A DNA stretch of 64,000 bases from Tubiluchus corallicola (Eukaryota; Priapulida; Priapulimorpha; Priapulimorphida; Tubiluchidae): NCBI GenBank assembly GCA_030141605.1, contig JAQGDQ010000064.1:364116-428115 (forward strand). Reading direction: 5' to 3'. The notes beneath the pieces are model-generated. The model had not been told where the DNA came from, searched no databases, and worked only from the letters and a program-made list of their open reading frames with translations. This document shows, one piece after another, positions 1 through 13,700 of this stretch; within the stretch, counting starts at the first letter, position 1; each line of letters begins with the position of its first letter. The position numbers and the translations under genes were made by a program.

Positions 1-156
1 TTTATTCATTTTTCGATGCAAAAAATATTGCTCTTAGGTGTTTGTGTTTTGTATTATTGAAGAGTTAATAAAGTAAATAATTCGTGTGTACTGTTAAACA
101 TTTTAGTATTCGGGTTCCTTGGATAGGCTGATTATTTGGCATTATCTGTATTACAG

Positions 157-3100
157 GTGTTTACCCAACATCAGAAGAACATGGCCATCCTCTGTACAAC
201 CAATAAGTTGAGCATGGATGTTCTGATGGGATATCAAGGCAATCTAACAGTAGATAAGACAGACGTTGGCTTGTGGAGAGCACATATTCTTTGGAAGCTC
301 GTAGATGACCTTCACTTTGCTGAATACATGCCGTCCAGATTCCAAGATAATGAGGTAGTTTGTTTATAAGTTTTTGGCATGCTGATCAGGTTAGTGCCAC
401 TCCCAGTTAAATAAAACTCACAAATCATCATCTCCTGGAACTATAGCCATTTGGCAGGAATTCAAACGCAGTACAAGATGAAGAGCATATCTTATCTGTT
501 CGCCCCAAAACAGCAATGTTGAGAGACTCCAATAGATTTTTGCACGTTAATGCTGTCTCGATGGCAGACATTTTCCAAAGAACAGATGTTAAATTCGGTG
601 TGACTCTTAATGTCTGAAGGTGTATAGTTAAATCCGTTGAGGTATGCCCATGAATGCGACCTTAAGTATATTGCCCCATGTTTAAGATTGTATTAGCAAA
701 GTACTTTTGTTTTCACTTAAATACAATATTACGCAAAAGGAGTATTATTAATACTATAAATCCTATTTGACATTGAAAAAATCGATATTTCGTTGCAAGT
801 TTAAGTTGTGTTTGTGATATTTCAGCCTGTATGCTACTTACATATATATATATCTTACATTTTGTTTAAGTGTTCACTGGACTAAAAACGTTTTTATTAC
901 GATACGGTTTGACCTGCATTATGTAATTCTTTTTAATCAATAAACAATCAGTTAATGAATCCTCTTACAAAAACTTCATTTGTGCATATAATATATTCTG
1001 ACATCTCGTATAAAGTAGCTATAATACTTTCCTCTCAACTTTTATGTAAACTAACTGTAATACATTATATTAAGCTTCTGGGCTTTGTCTTTAGGAGTTG
1101 AGATACTCTCTGCGTTCTTTGGAGAAACATGCACCATGGGTGCGTCATGTGTACATAGTTACGAATGGTCAAATTCCATACTGGCTGAATCTAGATAATT
1201 CACGTTTGACTTTAGTGACACATGAGGTATTGTCCTTCTTTGCTTCTTTATTTTTCTTTTGTTTTCGTTCATGGTCATAAAATTCTAAGTTTGAACGAAC
1301 TAAAGCTTCAAACTTCTTTAATATCAGCGAAAGATTTTTTGTTCACCTTGTAGTTATTTTTGCATGTTCAAAACCATGTATAGTAAAAAATTTAACAAAA
1401 ATTAACAACTTTTTTCAGAATCATGGTTATTATTATTATCATCATCATTGTCGTCGTCATCATAATCATCTTGATAATCATCATCACCATCATCGTCATT
1501 GTTAGCGCCATCATCATCATCATCACCATTACTAGTGTCATTGCAAAAGCTGTATATGTAATTTGAGGTTTTGAATAAAATCTATTTGAAAGTGTTTAGA
1601 TCGTAACTGTAATTGTTAAAACTTTATTATTAATATTGAGTTTTGCCGCCTGTAAGCTTGAACATATTGTATGTCTTTACTGGTTTTAAAGAAGTTAGTA
1701 AGAATATATATGGAAATAGTCGTTTAAAGAAAATGCCTTGTACGTTCTTCTATTCTCGACATAAATGGCAAGTGGAAAATATGATGTATTTTCTTGTATG
1801 TTTTTCTAGGAAATTTTTCCAAACAAAAGTCATCTGCCAACATTTTCATCTACTGCCATAGAATCGCACATTCACCGCATTCCTGGCTTATCACAAAAAT
1901 TTATCTATCTCAATGATGATGTAATGTTTGGAAAAGATGTCTGGCCGGAAGATTTCTACACACATTCCAGGGGTTATAAAGTAAGTTTGTTTGCAGCTGT
2001 TGTTGAACTTTCAGTTTAATTAGAGTGTTTGAATTTTCGTTTTATATCTACATATGAAAGTGACATTTTTAATTATCCACTTGTCTATTTTTGGAAATCT
2101 AGTGCAGCATAACTCTTTTGTAATTGCAGTAGTAACTATTTTTGGAAACGGTTTCCCTTACATCTACATGTAATTTTCCTACATGCGAAATTAGAGCTAT
2201 TATAGTTCCAGAGTGACTTTCATTGACTGTACACTTGGTATCCGACTGGAAAAAGTTTTATTCAGATTTTGTCACGTGCACTTTTGGCCTCAAAAAAACA
2301 TTCTTTGCTGACGATAAACTCGATTTTAGCTAATCTGACACTCAAAATTTTTTATGGAAATTTTTATGTAGATGTGCTTCTTGTTGTCGTCATCATTACA
2401 GTTTCTTGTTTTTCTTGTTTCTTACTAATACTCTTATTATTTTACCTTTTCTATATTAACATTTGTATAAAGTTTATTTTCCTAAAGTTTACAATTCCCC
2501 ACACACAAGAAATTAGTTTGTGAAGTGGATTAGGATTAGAGTTAGGGTTAGGATTAGGGTATGTAATTGTGTGGGAAATTGTAAATCCCATTTATTTTTT
2601 TCATTTTTCTTTGTCTAACTTGCTGTTTCATTGTTAAACTTTAGGTATATCTATCCTGGCCTGTTCCTGGCTGCAATGACGCTTGCCCATCGTCATGGAT
2701 AAACGACGGGTATTGTGACAAAGCTTGTAATAATTCTGAGTGCGACTGGGATGGAGGCGATTGCAAAGGTAGTGTGATGTAGTGATGAAATATAATGTTC
2801 TGAAGCTTGTTAAGAAGTACTGTTTTGCAGCTATTAGCAGTCTTGATCCCACTGTATATTTATCACTTTGGTACAAAATAGATTTCTAGAACAACAAGAG
2901 CTTTTCTAAATTTTGCGTTTACGCTACAATATACTGGGGAACTCGTAAAGTACTATTGTGCAGCAAAATGTTGGATGGCCTGGATGTGTCTGAATACCTT
3001 AACATAGAGCTAATGATCTCTTTTCAAATATACGACCTTGTGTAATGTTTTTATGTAAATGCTGCTCACTGGTGCTTCTATTTTGGCAGCATTCCTATGA

Positions 3101-6100
3101 TAAAGTTTTGTGGAAAACAGTTTTAATTATATCAATTAGCTATTTTCCTAACATTTGTGACACACATGATCATTAGGTTGATTTTCAAACAAATTTTGGC
3201 TTGAACTGTCATTTTTTTTAAATTTGGGTTTCGAAGATCAGTGCAAAGCAATTGTTTTTGAGTTCTTTGATGCGACAAGATATGGCAAGCTAGGCTGCAG
3301 TGATAGACAAACTGCTAATAATTTGGTAGGAGTTGATAAATTTGATGTAGCATGACTTTGCAAGGCATTCTTTAGTTTAACCTATGTTGTTTTTGAAAAT
3401 GTTATGTTGAGTCACATTACATTGTGTTGTTTTTGTTGTGTGCAGTAATTATCAATGGTCGAATTTAGTTTTGAAAATTTTCTAAAAATTAATGGTGATG
3501 CTGTCATTAATCTGTTATTCTAATAGATGGAGCAAAAGGCTTTGAATTTGGTGGTGGACTGGATGATTCAGACTCACATTGCAGCTCAGGATGTGCTAAC
3601 TCATGGATTGCTGACAAATATTGTGACACTGTATGCGATGTATATGAATGTGCATTTGACGCTGGTGATTGTAGTGACAAAAATTTCCATAAAATGTACA
3701 AAGTGCTAGTGGAAAAAGAGCTAAATCTCTATACTATACCAAAAGGTTTGTTTTTAGAAACATTTTATTAAGTAGTAGGTACTCTGTGTGTCTGTATCAT
3801 AACACGACTACATTAATAACAATCTGACCCAGAAAAAAGTTACCGTATATACTTATATACAAGTCGAATTTTTGGGAGGCGATTTTAAGGTGAAATTTTT
3901 GGGGTCGACTTATACTTACGATATGTTTTTGGAAGATGTCGCTAAAGAGTCGTCTACAATACGAATATGTTAAGAAATAATCCTTCATTATACGTTGGAC
4001 TGAATGAACACTCATACTGTGATACTTCACATCAGAGAATGTTTGCATCTTGACATTATTTCACAGAATTAACAAATATTACCGTAATTTATTTTAATGT
4101 ATGTGAAATTAAGTTAAAATTTATATACTACCGGTAAATAAACTAGCAACGGAGCACTCGATCAGAACATGGAAAACGACAATGTTGTGCAGGTGCTGCC
4201 ACCTGTCGGCTGAATTAATAAGGTCGGACTTGTAAACATGGGGGCAAATATGATCTTCAGATTGATACTGACTGTTGAAAATCTAGCGTAAATACGCATA
4301 CCTTGGAAGATCATTTACCCATCATTTACTCTGGAAGATCTTAATATTTTATGGTAGACTTGTTCACAGGTAATATATAAAATGATGCAATTTTTGGTCT
4401 TAAAATGCACATCGACTTGTACACACGTATGTATGGTAAATGGTATCATTTCGATTAGATATTGGTTGTTTAGTTAATGTCCCTGTCCCCTAGTTAGAAG
4501 TAGTCAATACAGTTACTACTGAAAAAGTCGTAATTGTTCAAAGCTTATCCTGGGCTAGCAATCATTGAACTATTAATACGAAGTCCTCTTTAGTCAAAGC
4601 ACTTTTTAAGTGTTAACTCAAGAAGTTTCAATGCTGTAAATGTAAAATAATAAACAAATTCTTTACCTGTTTATAACAGCAAAATATTTAATGTGGAGAC
4701 ACACATTTAGTTTTTTTATACATATAGTACTGTAAAAGAAGTTTTGTTTTTTTTTTCAATTGACTCGTATTCATTGATTTCTAGTAAAATGGGCATGCAA
4801 TTTGTAACGATCAAATTATATGAAATTAATCGTAACTATTTTTCTTTATTTCAGGACTAAATGTGTTTTATCTGGATTTCTCCCAGATATTTTCATCAGA
4901 AAGTGAAATAAGTGATAGCAGCTATGATGAACCAAATGAGAAAAATGCTGTTGTTCGAGCGGCGGGTTTTTCACAGCCGCATAAAACTTTACATGTTGTT
5001 CTTCACCATGGCAAAAATGCAACTAATATAAGCTTTACCGTATTTGGGAAAGATCTCAGTAATCACGTAAGTTTAAAGTAATGTTAATCCGTAATCCAAT
5101 CTCCGAATGAGTTTGCTATCTCAGTGTTTGCCAAACAGTACTTTTCACTTGCTGGATGGTGACATCACATGTTTCGACCACATTTCATAGTTCAGTAGCT
5201 TACAGCTACAATGTATACAAAAAAAACAATTGTTCGACTATTAACTTAATAATTGCTTTAACTTTAAATGTAAGTGAACAGTACTGCGTAAGAGCAAGCA
5301 GGCTTCTATAATAAAACCTTAATCAATCGACTTACTGAAACAATTTGCTTAATTTTTGTAAGCTGATACTGAAATGCTAAAAAAATTTTCTTGTACATCA
5401 TAATCTTATACATACCACTAAATGGAAATTACTTTAATAATGTTTAAAACCATGTTTAACCAAATTTGCAATGGCAATTTTTTTGTTCTCAATTGATTAT
5501 TGAAATATCTTTAAAATGGAATTTTTGTGCATTTTTTATTTTTTTGTACATATCTAACTTCAATCTCTGCTATCTGGTTTGACAATTTTAGACATTGGAT
5601 TTGAAAATAAATGTTAGTGTCGACACGAGAACACATCTTGTCTATAATCACAGCCGTAATAAAGAAATTGTTGCTGGGGAGGCTGATCAGCAAACTGCTG
5701 ATGAAATTGATGAACTACCCATAACTTTTGAAGAAGTTGCGCAAAGGTTTGTTTTCATATTTTATTACCGAGCTTGAACTTGCTTCTTATTACTGAGAAG
5801 TTCCTGGATAGCATGTAAATATCATGTCAGACAAAACTTATAAAACATGTTAATAAGACACAGACTTAAGAACATTTATAAATTAGAAAAGGAACTTTGA
5901 TAACAAATTGTTTTTGTAATCTTAGATAATTCCCATTGAAGCATTTACTTTGTGCCCATAGTTAATTTTATAAACTTTTCGTCATTTTAATTTATAAAAA
6001 ATCCATAAAATTATCACTAATTTTATCTTTAAGTAAATTTGCATTATTGCGTGAATTGGCACTAAACTGAACTCAATAATATAAATATTTAACTTACGCA

Positions 6101-9100
6101 ATTTTTTATTCATTAATATAGTTATGGACCAAAATAGAAATTACAGCTTTTAAAATTATTGATAATGTATCCATGTAAGAACTATTTAATTTCTTATTTG
6201 TATTCATAGCTTTGATTTTAAACTGTGCCAGATATTTAATTATCAACAAAATAATTTGTTTGTAATGTTTACCACTTGTTCTGTAACTATGATTTTAACT
6301 TGTTGAATATGAAAATTTACTGTTTAAGATGTTTTTTTCAGAGGACCAAAGCTAGTGCCTACTGAGAGCCAGACAGAGCAAGATAATGTAAATTACGATA
6401 ACATAGTTTTACCTCCAGAAGTAGAGGAACAAATATCATCACTGAGTGAGCAGTTTACATCAGGTAGATAAAGCTCTTATCATGAACCATAACAGTTGCT
6501 TTACGAAAGCTCCTTTATTCGCTTCAGAAAACTCATGATTAGAAACAGTTTTTTTTTAATTTATGAGACATGGTGTTATAGCTTGTTATTAAACCAAGAA
6601 AACGTGAATGTCTTGAAAATTTATTCAAAGGAAAAAAAATCACCTGTCATCCTTGTATGCTATTGTGTAGTGTACGAAGTGGCTTTGAAACATCAATTTG
6701 CTAAGCTCTTCACAATTTTACTTAGCAATTGCAAAGACTACAGCAGTACTTAAACAGGAAGCCTTTTCACAGATCCAGTGATTGATAATGATCGTGAAAA
6801 GGCTAAAGGTTAAGTGAACCTAACTATGTTCTCTGAACCTAACAAAGCATATGTTTATGTTTACACTTGACAATGCCTCACTGCCCATGCTATTGTATTA
6901 GTAACTGTTCTTGCCATTAATTTTTGCTTCATTTATGTCATTTTACGTGGATTGCTGTTTCTATTTTGCTAGCTGTTTTCGGATAAGAATAACATGTTAG
7001 TTTAAAACTATACATGTAGTATATAATAAAAAGTAACCACGTATTTAACTCATTTCATCTACATATATGTAAGGTCACGTGATGGTTGTTGTTTAGTAAG
7101 ACACGCTGGCTTCACTTAACCTTTGAAGTACAACAACTGACATAGCAAAATACTGTGAAAAGGCTTATTTTAACTAGGTAGGAAAACTTCACTCTGTTTA
7201 AAGAAAAGAAGTGGTTGTCTGTACAGCTGAACTTGAATTTGATTGGTTATTGTTTCTTGTTTTCTTGGACGCTTCTTGTTTATAAATTTATAGGTGAGCT
7301 CACAGAAAAGGGTTTGAAAGTTAAAAAGTCAGAAATCATATCGAATTTCCTTGCCAACATGCGGGTCAGAAACCAACCAATCAGATACCGACAGGACAAC
7401 AGAGGTTCTAATAATATTGAACAACAGCTACCGCGAAGTCAACGTGAACAAATTAAGCAACAACTGCCTCGCCCTGCTGTTCAATCACAACCAGCGATTC
7501 AAAATCCAAGTATCGAGGACTTGCCACAGCAGAATGGTCATGCTTTGTCACAATCATTAAATGATCAACAATCAAAAACTGTGGATAAAATAAGGCTTCC
7601 TGTTGAACCTGTTATTTCTAAGCAGCGAGGGAATGTTGACAGTCCACCTGTTTTTCGAGCACCGCCCAAGGTTAGTGATAATAACAAAGAGCATATACCA
7701 CATGTACTCGTAAATGAAGATTCACAAGTGAAAAAACCTTTAGTACATGGTTTGCCTGGTAATTCGAAGCTACCACCTTCTGGTGTACAGAAACACGATG
7801 ATGATGCAATACTAAAAGATATTCACGCTGGAAAACTACCCATAGAAAAACCAAAAGAATTTCGTCCTGTCCAACCAGATAATTTAGGTGGTGATAGCAA
7901 CAGGGCAATTAATTTGCCAAGACCCGACATTTTACATGAAGAGAACATACAAGTGGAAAACATTGATGGTGCTCCTGTGAATAAACCTTCCGAAGATATT
8001 TTATCAAAGAAATCGGAGCAAGTTGCAAGTCAAAACAATAAAGAAGATATGGGCGTTATCAATAGAAAATTAAAATCTGTTAATGATTTGCCATTAGAAT
8101 ACAGTATACATAATACCTTAGAAGATGAAGTACCAGATGATGAGTATCCGTTGCTGTGGAATATGACAGCAGAGGAGAATGAAGTTGGATTTCTTCCTTG
8201 GGAAAAACAAGAAACATTTAGCCAGGTGATTTTAATTGCAATGTTTTCTAAGCTGCAAAACTGATTGCAAACTGAAATGAGCCTTGCATTTATTAAATAA
8301 TACTGATATTATTCATCTAGTTAAATAAACAAATTGGTAAATAAATTTAATATTTTGCATCAGATAATTTGCTAGAGACAGAAATATCAAGATCTTTCAC
8401 TTTGAAAATAGAATGCTGTTTTCACGACTTTTTCCTGCCAAACTGTTATGCATTTAATTTTTTTGTTGTTTTAGTAAATGTTGCACTGTGAAAGCCAGTG
8501 CATTAAATTATTTTATTTTAGTAAATAAAAAATTACTTTGTTTAGGAGATCAGTAAACAAGAAGCAATGAAGCAGTACGAAACGGATCATTTTTTAAGTC
8601 GTAAAACACTGGATGCTTTTTCAAATTCTCTGAGACATGTGAATAGAATGTACAACAAGCATTATGGTTATTCTGCTCGCAAAGTGCCTGCTCATATGCC
8701 GCTGATGGTCGACAAAAATATTATGCAACGTTTACAGGACAGGTTTGTCTTTTGTTTACAGCAGTTTTATAGTTTGTAATAGACTTTATCAGAGTTGCAA
8801 AGTTACAAGTTTATTTTTATGGTTTATTAATGTGGATTGACATACGAGTGATTGTGCAACTACAGTAAAATCGTGTGTGTATATTATACTTATCTAATTC
8901 TAATCGAATGTTTTTTTCTAGCATGTTGCAGTATATACTATGTATTAATATAGTATAGTATCTACAAAACTGGTACCACTGATTTATTGATTTTATGAAA
9001 TTAATGTGCATCAATATTGTTGTGATTATATAAGTTACCAATTTTATGTTTTTACTGTTATTAATATAGTATAATAAATTACTAATAGTAATAGTATTAA

Positions 9101-12100
9101 ATAGCGTTTTATAATTCCTACTATTCTTAATGTCTCAACAGCAACCTAGAACAGCCATTTAAATACAATGTTTAAAAATATGCAGGAAAAATATAATTTT
9201 GTGCAAATATAATAAGATGTATAAAACAGTATTTATACAATTTTCAGATTTAGTAAAGAATGGGACTTGACCTCAAGCAATACATTTCGTGGAAAGAACG
9301 ATATGCAGTTCTCGTTTTCTTACTTTTATTTTCTAATCAGTGAGAAGATGCCGAGAAACATTTCACAAATATTTGATGAATATGACACAGACAAAACTGG
9401 GTAAGGTGTTGTTGTTATTCTGTTTTCCTTGCCTTTTAGTATTTATATCATCTAGAAGATTCTTACCCTGTGACTCAAAAAGCATTATCCATTTCATGAA
9501 ACAGTTTGAAAATAAATTAATACATAAAAGTAGAGCAAACAAACTAATTTTTGAATGAAGTTACATTTTAATAAGTAGCTTTTCTTGTTTACTATCTGTT
9601 TGTACTGTTTCTACTAATTTCGGAATTTTTCGACACATTTTCGACTCTAACAGGAACCTTGGCCACTTTCCTATGGCCTATTCAGCTTTAACTGCTTGTA
9701 TGGTCATGTACTGGGCTAGAACGGCAGCTGGGCCACAATTCGTGAGAGCCTTGTGAGCCTGTGGCTTTGAAAATTGATGCTGTAATCCTCTATCTCTATG
9801 ACTGGCAAGAGCATGAGACAATTCTTCGTCTGTTATCTGTTTTACGTTTTTTAAGACAACAGTTCTTTCCTTTGAATAGAAAGATGTATGTGGTTTTTTT
9901 TCATTTGAAGGAAATAAATTACAAAAATCAGCCAAACAAAAATTTAATTTGCTTAAATGATTATGATCTATGTTCCACTGTAACATTTTCAGGACGTGGT
10001 CAGACAGGGAAATTCGGACACTAGCAACTCGACTGTATGATGCACCACTTACATTAGAGACAATGACCAAATTTGAAAACCTATTGATAAATTGTTCTAA
10101 TAATTTACCACCCAAGCTTAAGGAAGAGCAACAACAACACACAACGCCATACTACGAACGTTATTATGACTCAAAATTAGTAAGTAACATTAGAAGTATA
10201 CTGAGTTGAAAACTATACCTTTTCATATTTTGCACTCAAGATGATTTTGCTTATACATTGCAAGCTTTATAAAATATATAACCTTTATAAATATAGGCTT
10301 CAAAAACACTTCAGATTCGATATACTTTACTGGTGTACAATTACAATTAATTTTTCTGTAGTAATCTGTGTAAAGCTATTGATAAATTAAAAGTTAACCA
10401 GCTATCTTACGGTCTTCTCAGAGATAATTTTTCTGATATTTAAGGTAAAATACAGCATGCTTAGTGAAGTTTCAGTTTTACACAAAAACAGAAAAAAAAT
10501 GTTCTAACTAAGATTTTCTGATACTTTTGACTTTTTCTTAACGGCTTATATAAGAGTAGTGAAGGTGTCATTTGCGAAGAAAGTTTAGAACTTCATTTTG
10601 CACGTTTTACTCGCTAGATGGCGCCAGGGAAATCTCGTTTCTTAATTACGGCAGCATTTGCGTTTGGTTGTCACTTGTCACATTTCACTATATGTCACAA
10701 ATTCAGCATCATGGAAACGATGAGTATCCAAGGAAGCCATCGCTAGGCACATTTGTTTAGGCTGCGACCTTCCAAAGTTTCATGAGCAAAATTGAGCAAA
10801 ATAATATTGCGGGGGAAGATGTAATTTCATGGCCCGATTTCGTTAGGAATAAAGCCACGAAATTTAATAAAAGTTGTGTCAAATTTTAAGTTATGGTTAA
10901 CTCTTTTAATTAATGAAGACTTGTTTTTTACTTTGAATTTGACCTTTAAAGTTTTTTATTTAGCCAACTTTGACAAAAAGTCTTGTGGTTAACTGTGAGC
11001 CTTTGATAGCTGTGATAAAACAAAAAATGAAGCCGACAGATAAGTACAAGTAAGTAATTGGCATAATTTATTCATTATGACAGTCTGAATCAGTTCAGTC
11101 TATTTCTAATCAAGAAATAATGTGTTTTAACTCAATTGAGCAAATATAAACTCAAGTAAAATGCTATGTAATTTGCTCAGTTTACCAAACGTAATAAGCT
11201 GTATTACTTAACATTTCTTTCTTTGTTAAACTATTCGTAACATTAGTAAATTTTAAAAATGTATTGTCATATAAGTGCTGTCCATAAATTTTAACAAATG
11301 GTGATGAGTCAACTATAGTAAATCTAATTTTTTGAATGTCATTTTCAGTTTGCAAACCTTGCGTTACATTACAGCTCTTTCATTTTTGTCATCAGTTCCA
11401 TTTTTCATTGTTTCAGTTTTCTTATCGATTTCCTTTATTTCAGATGAACATACTCGCAGCTTACTGTTAAAGCCCACAAAAGCCTTTGCGCAAATTTGGA
11501 AATATTTTTGAATTATTACTATAATTTGACATTGAAGCACGTGTAGATTTTGCTTACAAACAATGCACAAGTGCTCTAACAGAGTGTTGTTAATGCAAAA
11601 AGAAAAGCAGAAGTAACTGATGCAATTACATGAGTAACCTAATAGTAATTACATTCACAGACTGAAATGATGAAATTAAAAACCTGTTGTGCCTCTCAAT
11701 TTCGTTAATTGCAGGTGTTTTAAAATAAAGCTTTCTTGTGTCTTGTAAACCACTTTTTTCTCATTACAGAAATGTGCTAATTTTTCTTTGAGACTTCGAT
11801 AAATAAAATATTTTAAACTATTTGTTGTTCTTTTGCCAGTTTTCACAAAATTTGGGTAAGTCCCTATCGTACGACACCAAATTTATTTGAATAGATTCAG
11901 TTATTTTTTCATAACTGTAATTTTTGCAAATTTTTCAAACTTATTAAGTGTTTTTTTATAGGCATCAGATTCTGAACGATGATGATGTTGCATTTAAAAT
12001 GATTTCGTCCAACATTTCATCCGTTGTCGGTGATCTGGATGATTTACGACGTCATCCAAAGAAGTTCATTTGTTTAAACGACAACATGGACCATAAACGT

Positions 12101-13700
12101 GAAGAAACAAACACGGTAACTAGCAATTTTTATGGCTAGAGTTGATCAACTTTCAGCCTATCACACTTGTGGACATGTTAAGGGTTAAAGGTTAACAAGG
12201 AAAGACGAATGTCCATGCTGCCATTAGTGGGGGTGTGTGTAGTGTATATGGCGAAATGAAAATTAAAATAGTCTGTTCGTAATGCCAGTTTGATTAAAAT
12301 TAGACCACTCCACGCAAGTGCATTTGCTGAAACTTGATAACCAACAGCAAATAGTGGTGATTTTTTGTTTGAATTTGAAAACCAAACCAGTTCTTCTGAA
12401 AACTTTAGTATTAAACCACATCTCTGTGGTCAAAATTACTTGAAACACTGGAATTTAGTTTTAAGTCTTACTGTGGAACTTATTGAAAACTTAAATTGTA
12501 TATCTGTTGTCTATATATATTATAGTGCCAGAATTTTTTGTTTTGAAGCTGTTTATTATTGTCAAGATTTTGACTGAAGTTTTGTACATGTAGGATCACA
12601 GAAATTTTGTTTAGAAACCTAGTTTTGCTCTGAACTTATTATATCTTCTATTATAATAAAGAAATAAATAGTAGAATATTCCAGATATGTTGAGTTCCAC
12701 ATAACTAATGCTTCTTTGTATTAATAACAGAGTTATTTTAGAAACTTAAATTAGCACGACTAAAACTTTCATTGCTAACTAGCATACTAATTATTCCTTT
12801 TAGGTAAAAGCTTTACTGATGGACTACTACGAGTCTATATTTCCTCTCCAATCGCAGTTTGAGCTTCCTTTAGAATACCGTAACAGATTTTTACACATAG
12901 ATGAGCTGCGGTCATGGTATGTGCTTTCACTATAGAGCAATTAGTTATCATATATCTTTGTGCATCCTGAATTCAGCATAACATAATTTTAAATTAAAGA
13001 GGTATAGGCATTAAACAATATAATTTTGCTTATACTACTTACTGTATTTATTCTAGGCGCATTTACCGTGACATACTGAAGGTAGCTACATATGTTTGTC
13101 TAGCACTCCTTATTGCATTCAGTGCAGCATCATTCTGTCAAACGCAAGTAAGTGCTTTCCTCGTTCAAAAATTTTGCACGTATAAATTGAAATGTTACTG
13201 ATAATGAATGTAACAAATATAAACACTTTTGGTGTTGCTAAATGTAGCAAATATAAATTCAAATGGCTGACATGTATGTTACTGAATAATATGTTAGCGA
13301 GTGCAACCTCTAAGTATGTGCTATCCTCTTCACTGAATTTAATAAATATAAATTTTAATAAGTGCTATCTATTTTGCGCTGTTTATCAAACATGGAAACA
13401 TTTTTGGAAACATGCTTTTTTAACATTTTTGTAACTTTTAATGTTTTTTTTCTTGTAATAAATGCTAGTAAAAGTTGAAAATATAAAATCTCATACAAGT
13501 GTTGTCCATAAATTTTAACAAATGTTGATAATTCAACTATAGTAAATCTAACATTTTGCATGTCATTTTCAATTGAAAGCCTGTCAGATTAATATATTTA
13601 TTTACAGTTAAATGCAGTGAAGAGACGATTTTGTCGAAAGCGTTCTGGCTCAAATGAATCAAACAGCAGTTGCTCAGAAGGCAGGCTCCTAAGTGTATAG
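157..13700 (+). CDS. GNPTAB: GlcNAc-1-phosphotransferase subunits alpha/beta precursor, 5'-partial
   Basis: Golgi membrane enzyme of the family that transfers GlcNAc-1-phosphate to mannose on lysosomal hydrolases, the first step of the mannose-6-phosphate tag. Seventeen exons: 157-354, 1095-1226, 1810-1980, 2645-2768, 3527-3745, 4855-5066, 5592-5746, 6342-6463, 7294-8225, 8546-8742, 9248-9400, 9993-10179, 10964-11049, 11962-12115, 12804-12916, 13057-13147, 13608-13700. All join in frame at GT-AG sites and give 1112 residues before TAG; human is about 1256, so roughly the first 300 are outside the window. In order: Stealth CR2 (SRFQDNE, then the RYSLR and APWV blocks in exon 2), CR3 ([16 protein letters not shown]), two Notch-like LNR repeats (exons 4 and 5), a long low-conservation linker (exon 9), an RKTL site-1-protease motif (8600-8611), an EF-hand across exons 11/12 (DTDKTGTWSDRE), Stealth CR4 (KFICLNDN) and a C-terminal membrane helix (exon 16). 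Family assignment is very secure. I did not recognise a DMAP1-interaction domain in the linker. Confidence 0.95.
1427..1530 (+). repeat. ATC/GTC trinucleotide-rich microsatellite
   Basis: Imperfect repeats of ATC, GTC and ACC triplets in a GNPTAB intron. Not part of an exon. Confidence 0.9.
2488..2585. repeat. short fold-back element with TTAGGG-like core
   Basis: Arms 2488-2507 and 2566-2585 are imperfect inverted repeats (TTTACAATTCCCCACACA against its reverse complement). They enclose a run of TTAGGG/TTAGGA-type words at 2528-2560. Intronic in GNPTAB. Confidence 0.65.
3841..4438. mobile_element. non-autonomous DNA transposon with TACCGTATATAC-type termini
   Basis: Left end TACCGTATATACTTATATAC and the reverse complement of the right end, TACCATACATACGTGTGTAC, form imperfect inverted repeats that both continue into AAGTCGA, 598 bases apart. 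No transposase is encoded. TA at both tips fits a TA target site, as in Tc1/mariner-like elements, but the family is inferred. Lies in GNPTAB intron 5. Confidence 0.7.
6759..7166. mobile_element. MITE-like inverted-repeat element in GNPTAB intron 8
   Basis: Perfect 14-base inverted arms AAGCCTTTTCACAG (6759-6772) and its complement (7153-7166). An inner inverted pair AAAGGTTAAGTG / CACTTAACCTTT lies at 6805-6816 and 7113-7124. No coding capacity and no clear target duplication. The right edge is 127 bases before the exon 9 acceptor. Confidence 0.65.
11267..11362 (+). repeat. dispersed repeat, copy 1
   Basis: About 95 bases sharing the word GTCCATAAATTTTAACAAAT and similar flanks with 13489-13582, same orientation, each in a separate GNPTAB intron. 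Family unknown. Confidence 0.65.
13489..13582 (+). repeat. dispersed repeat, copy 2
   Basis: Direct-repeat partner of 11267-11362. It ends 25 bases before the last GNPTAB exon, so it supplies part of that exon's upstream splicing region. Confidence 0.65.

Noticed and set aside
1427-1530. acidic or histidine-rich coding repeat from the ATC/GAT run
   Set aside because: It lies within a clear GT-AG intron of GNPTAB with exons fixed on both sides.
2528-2560. true telomere or chromosome end
   Set aside because: Only a few TTAGGG-like words inside an intron, with unique coding sequence continuing on both sides.
9678-10142. 154-codon minus-strand open frame over GNPTAB exon 12
   Set aside because: It is the antisense shadow of the well-supported exon 9993-10179 plus intron; its translation has no family character.
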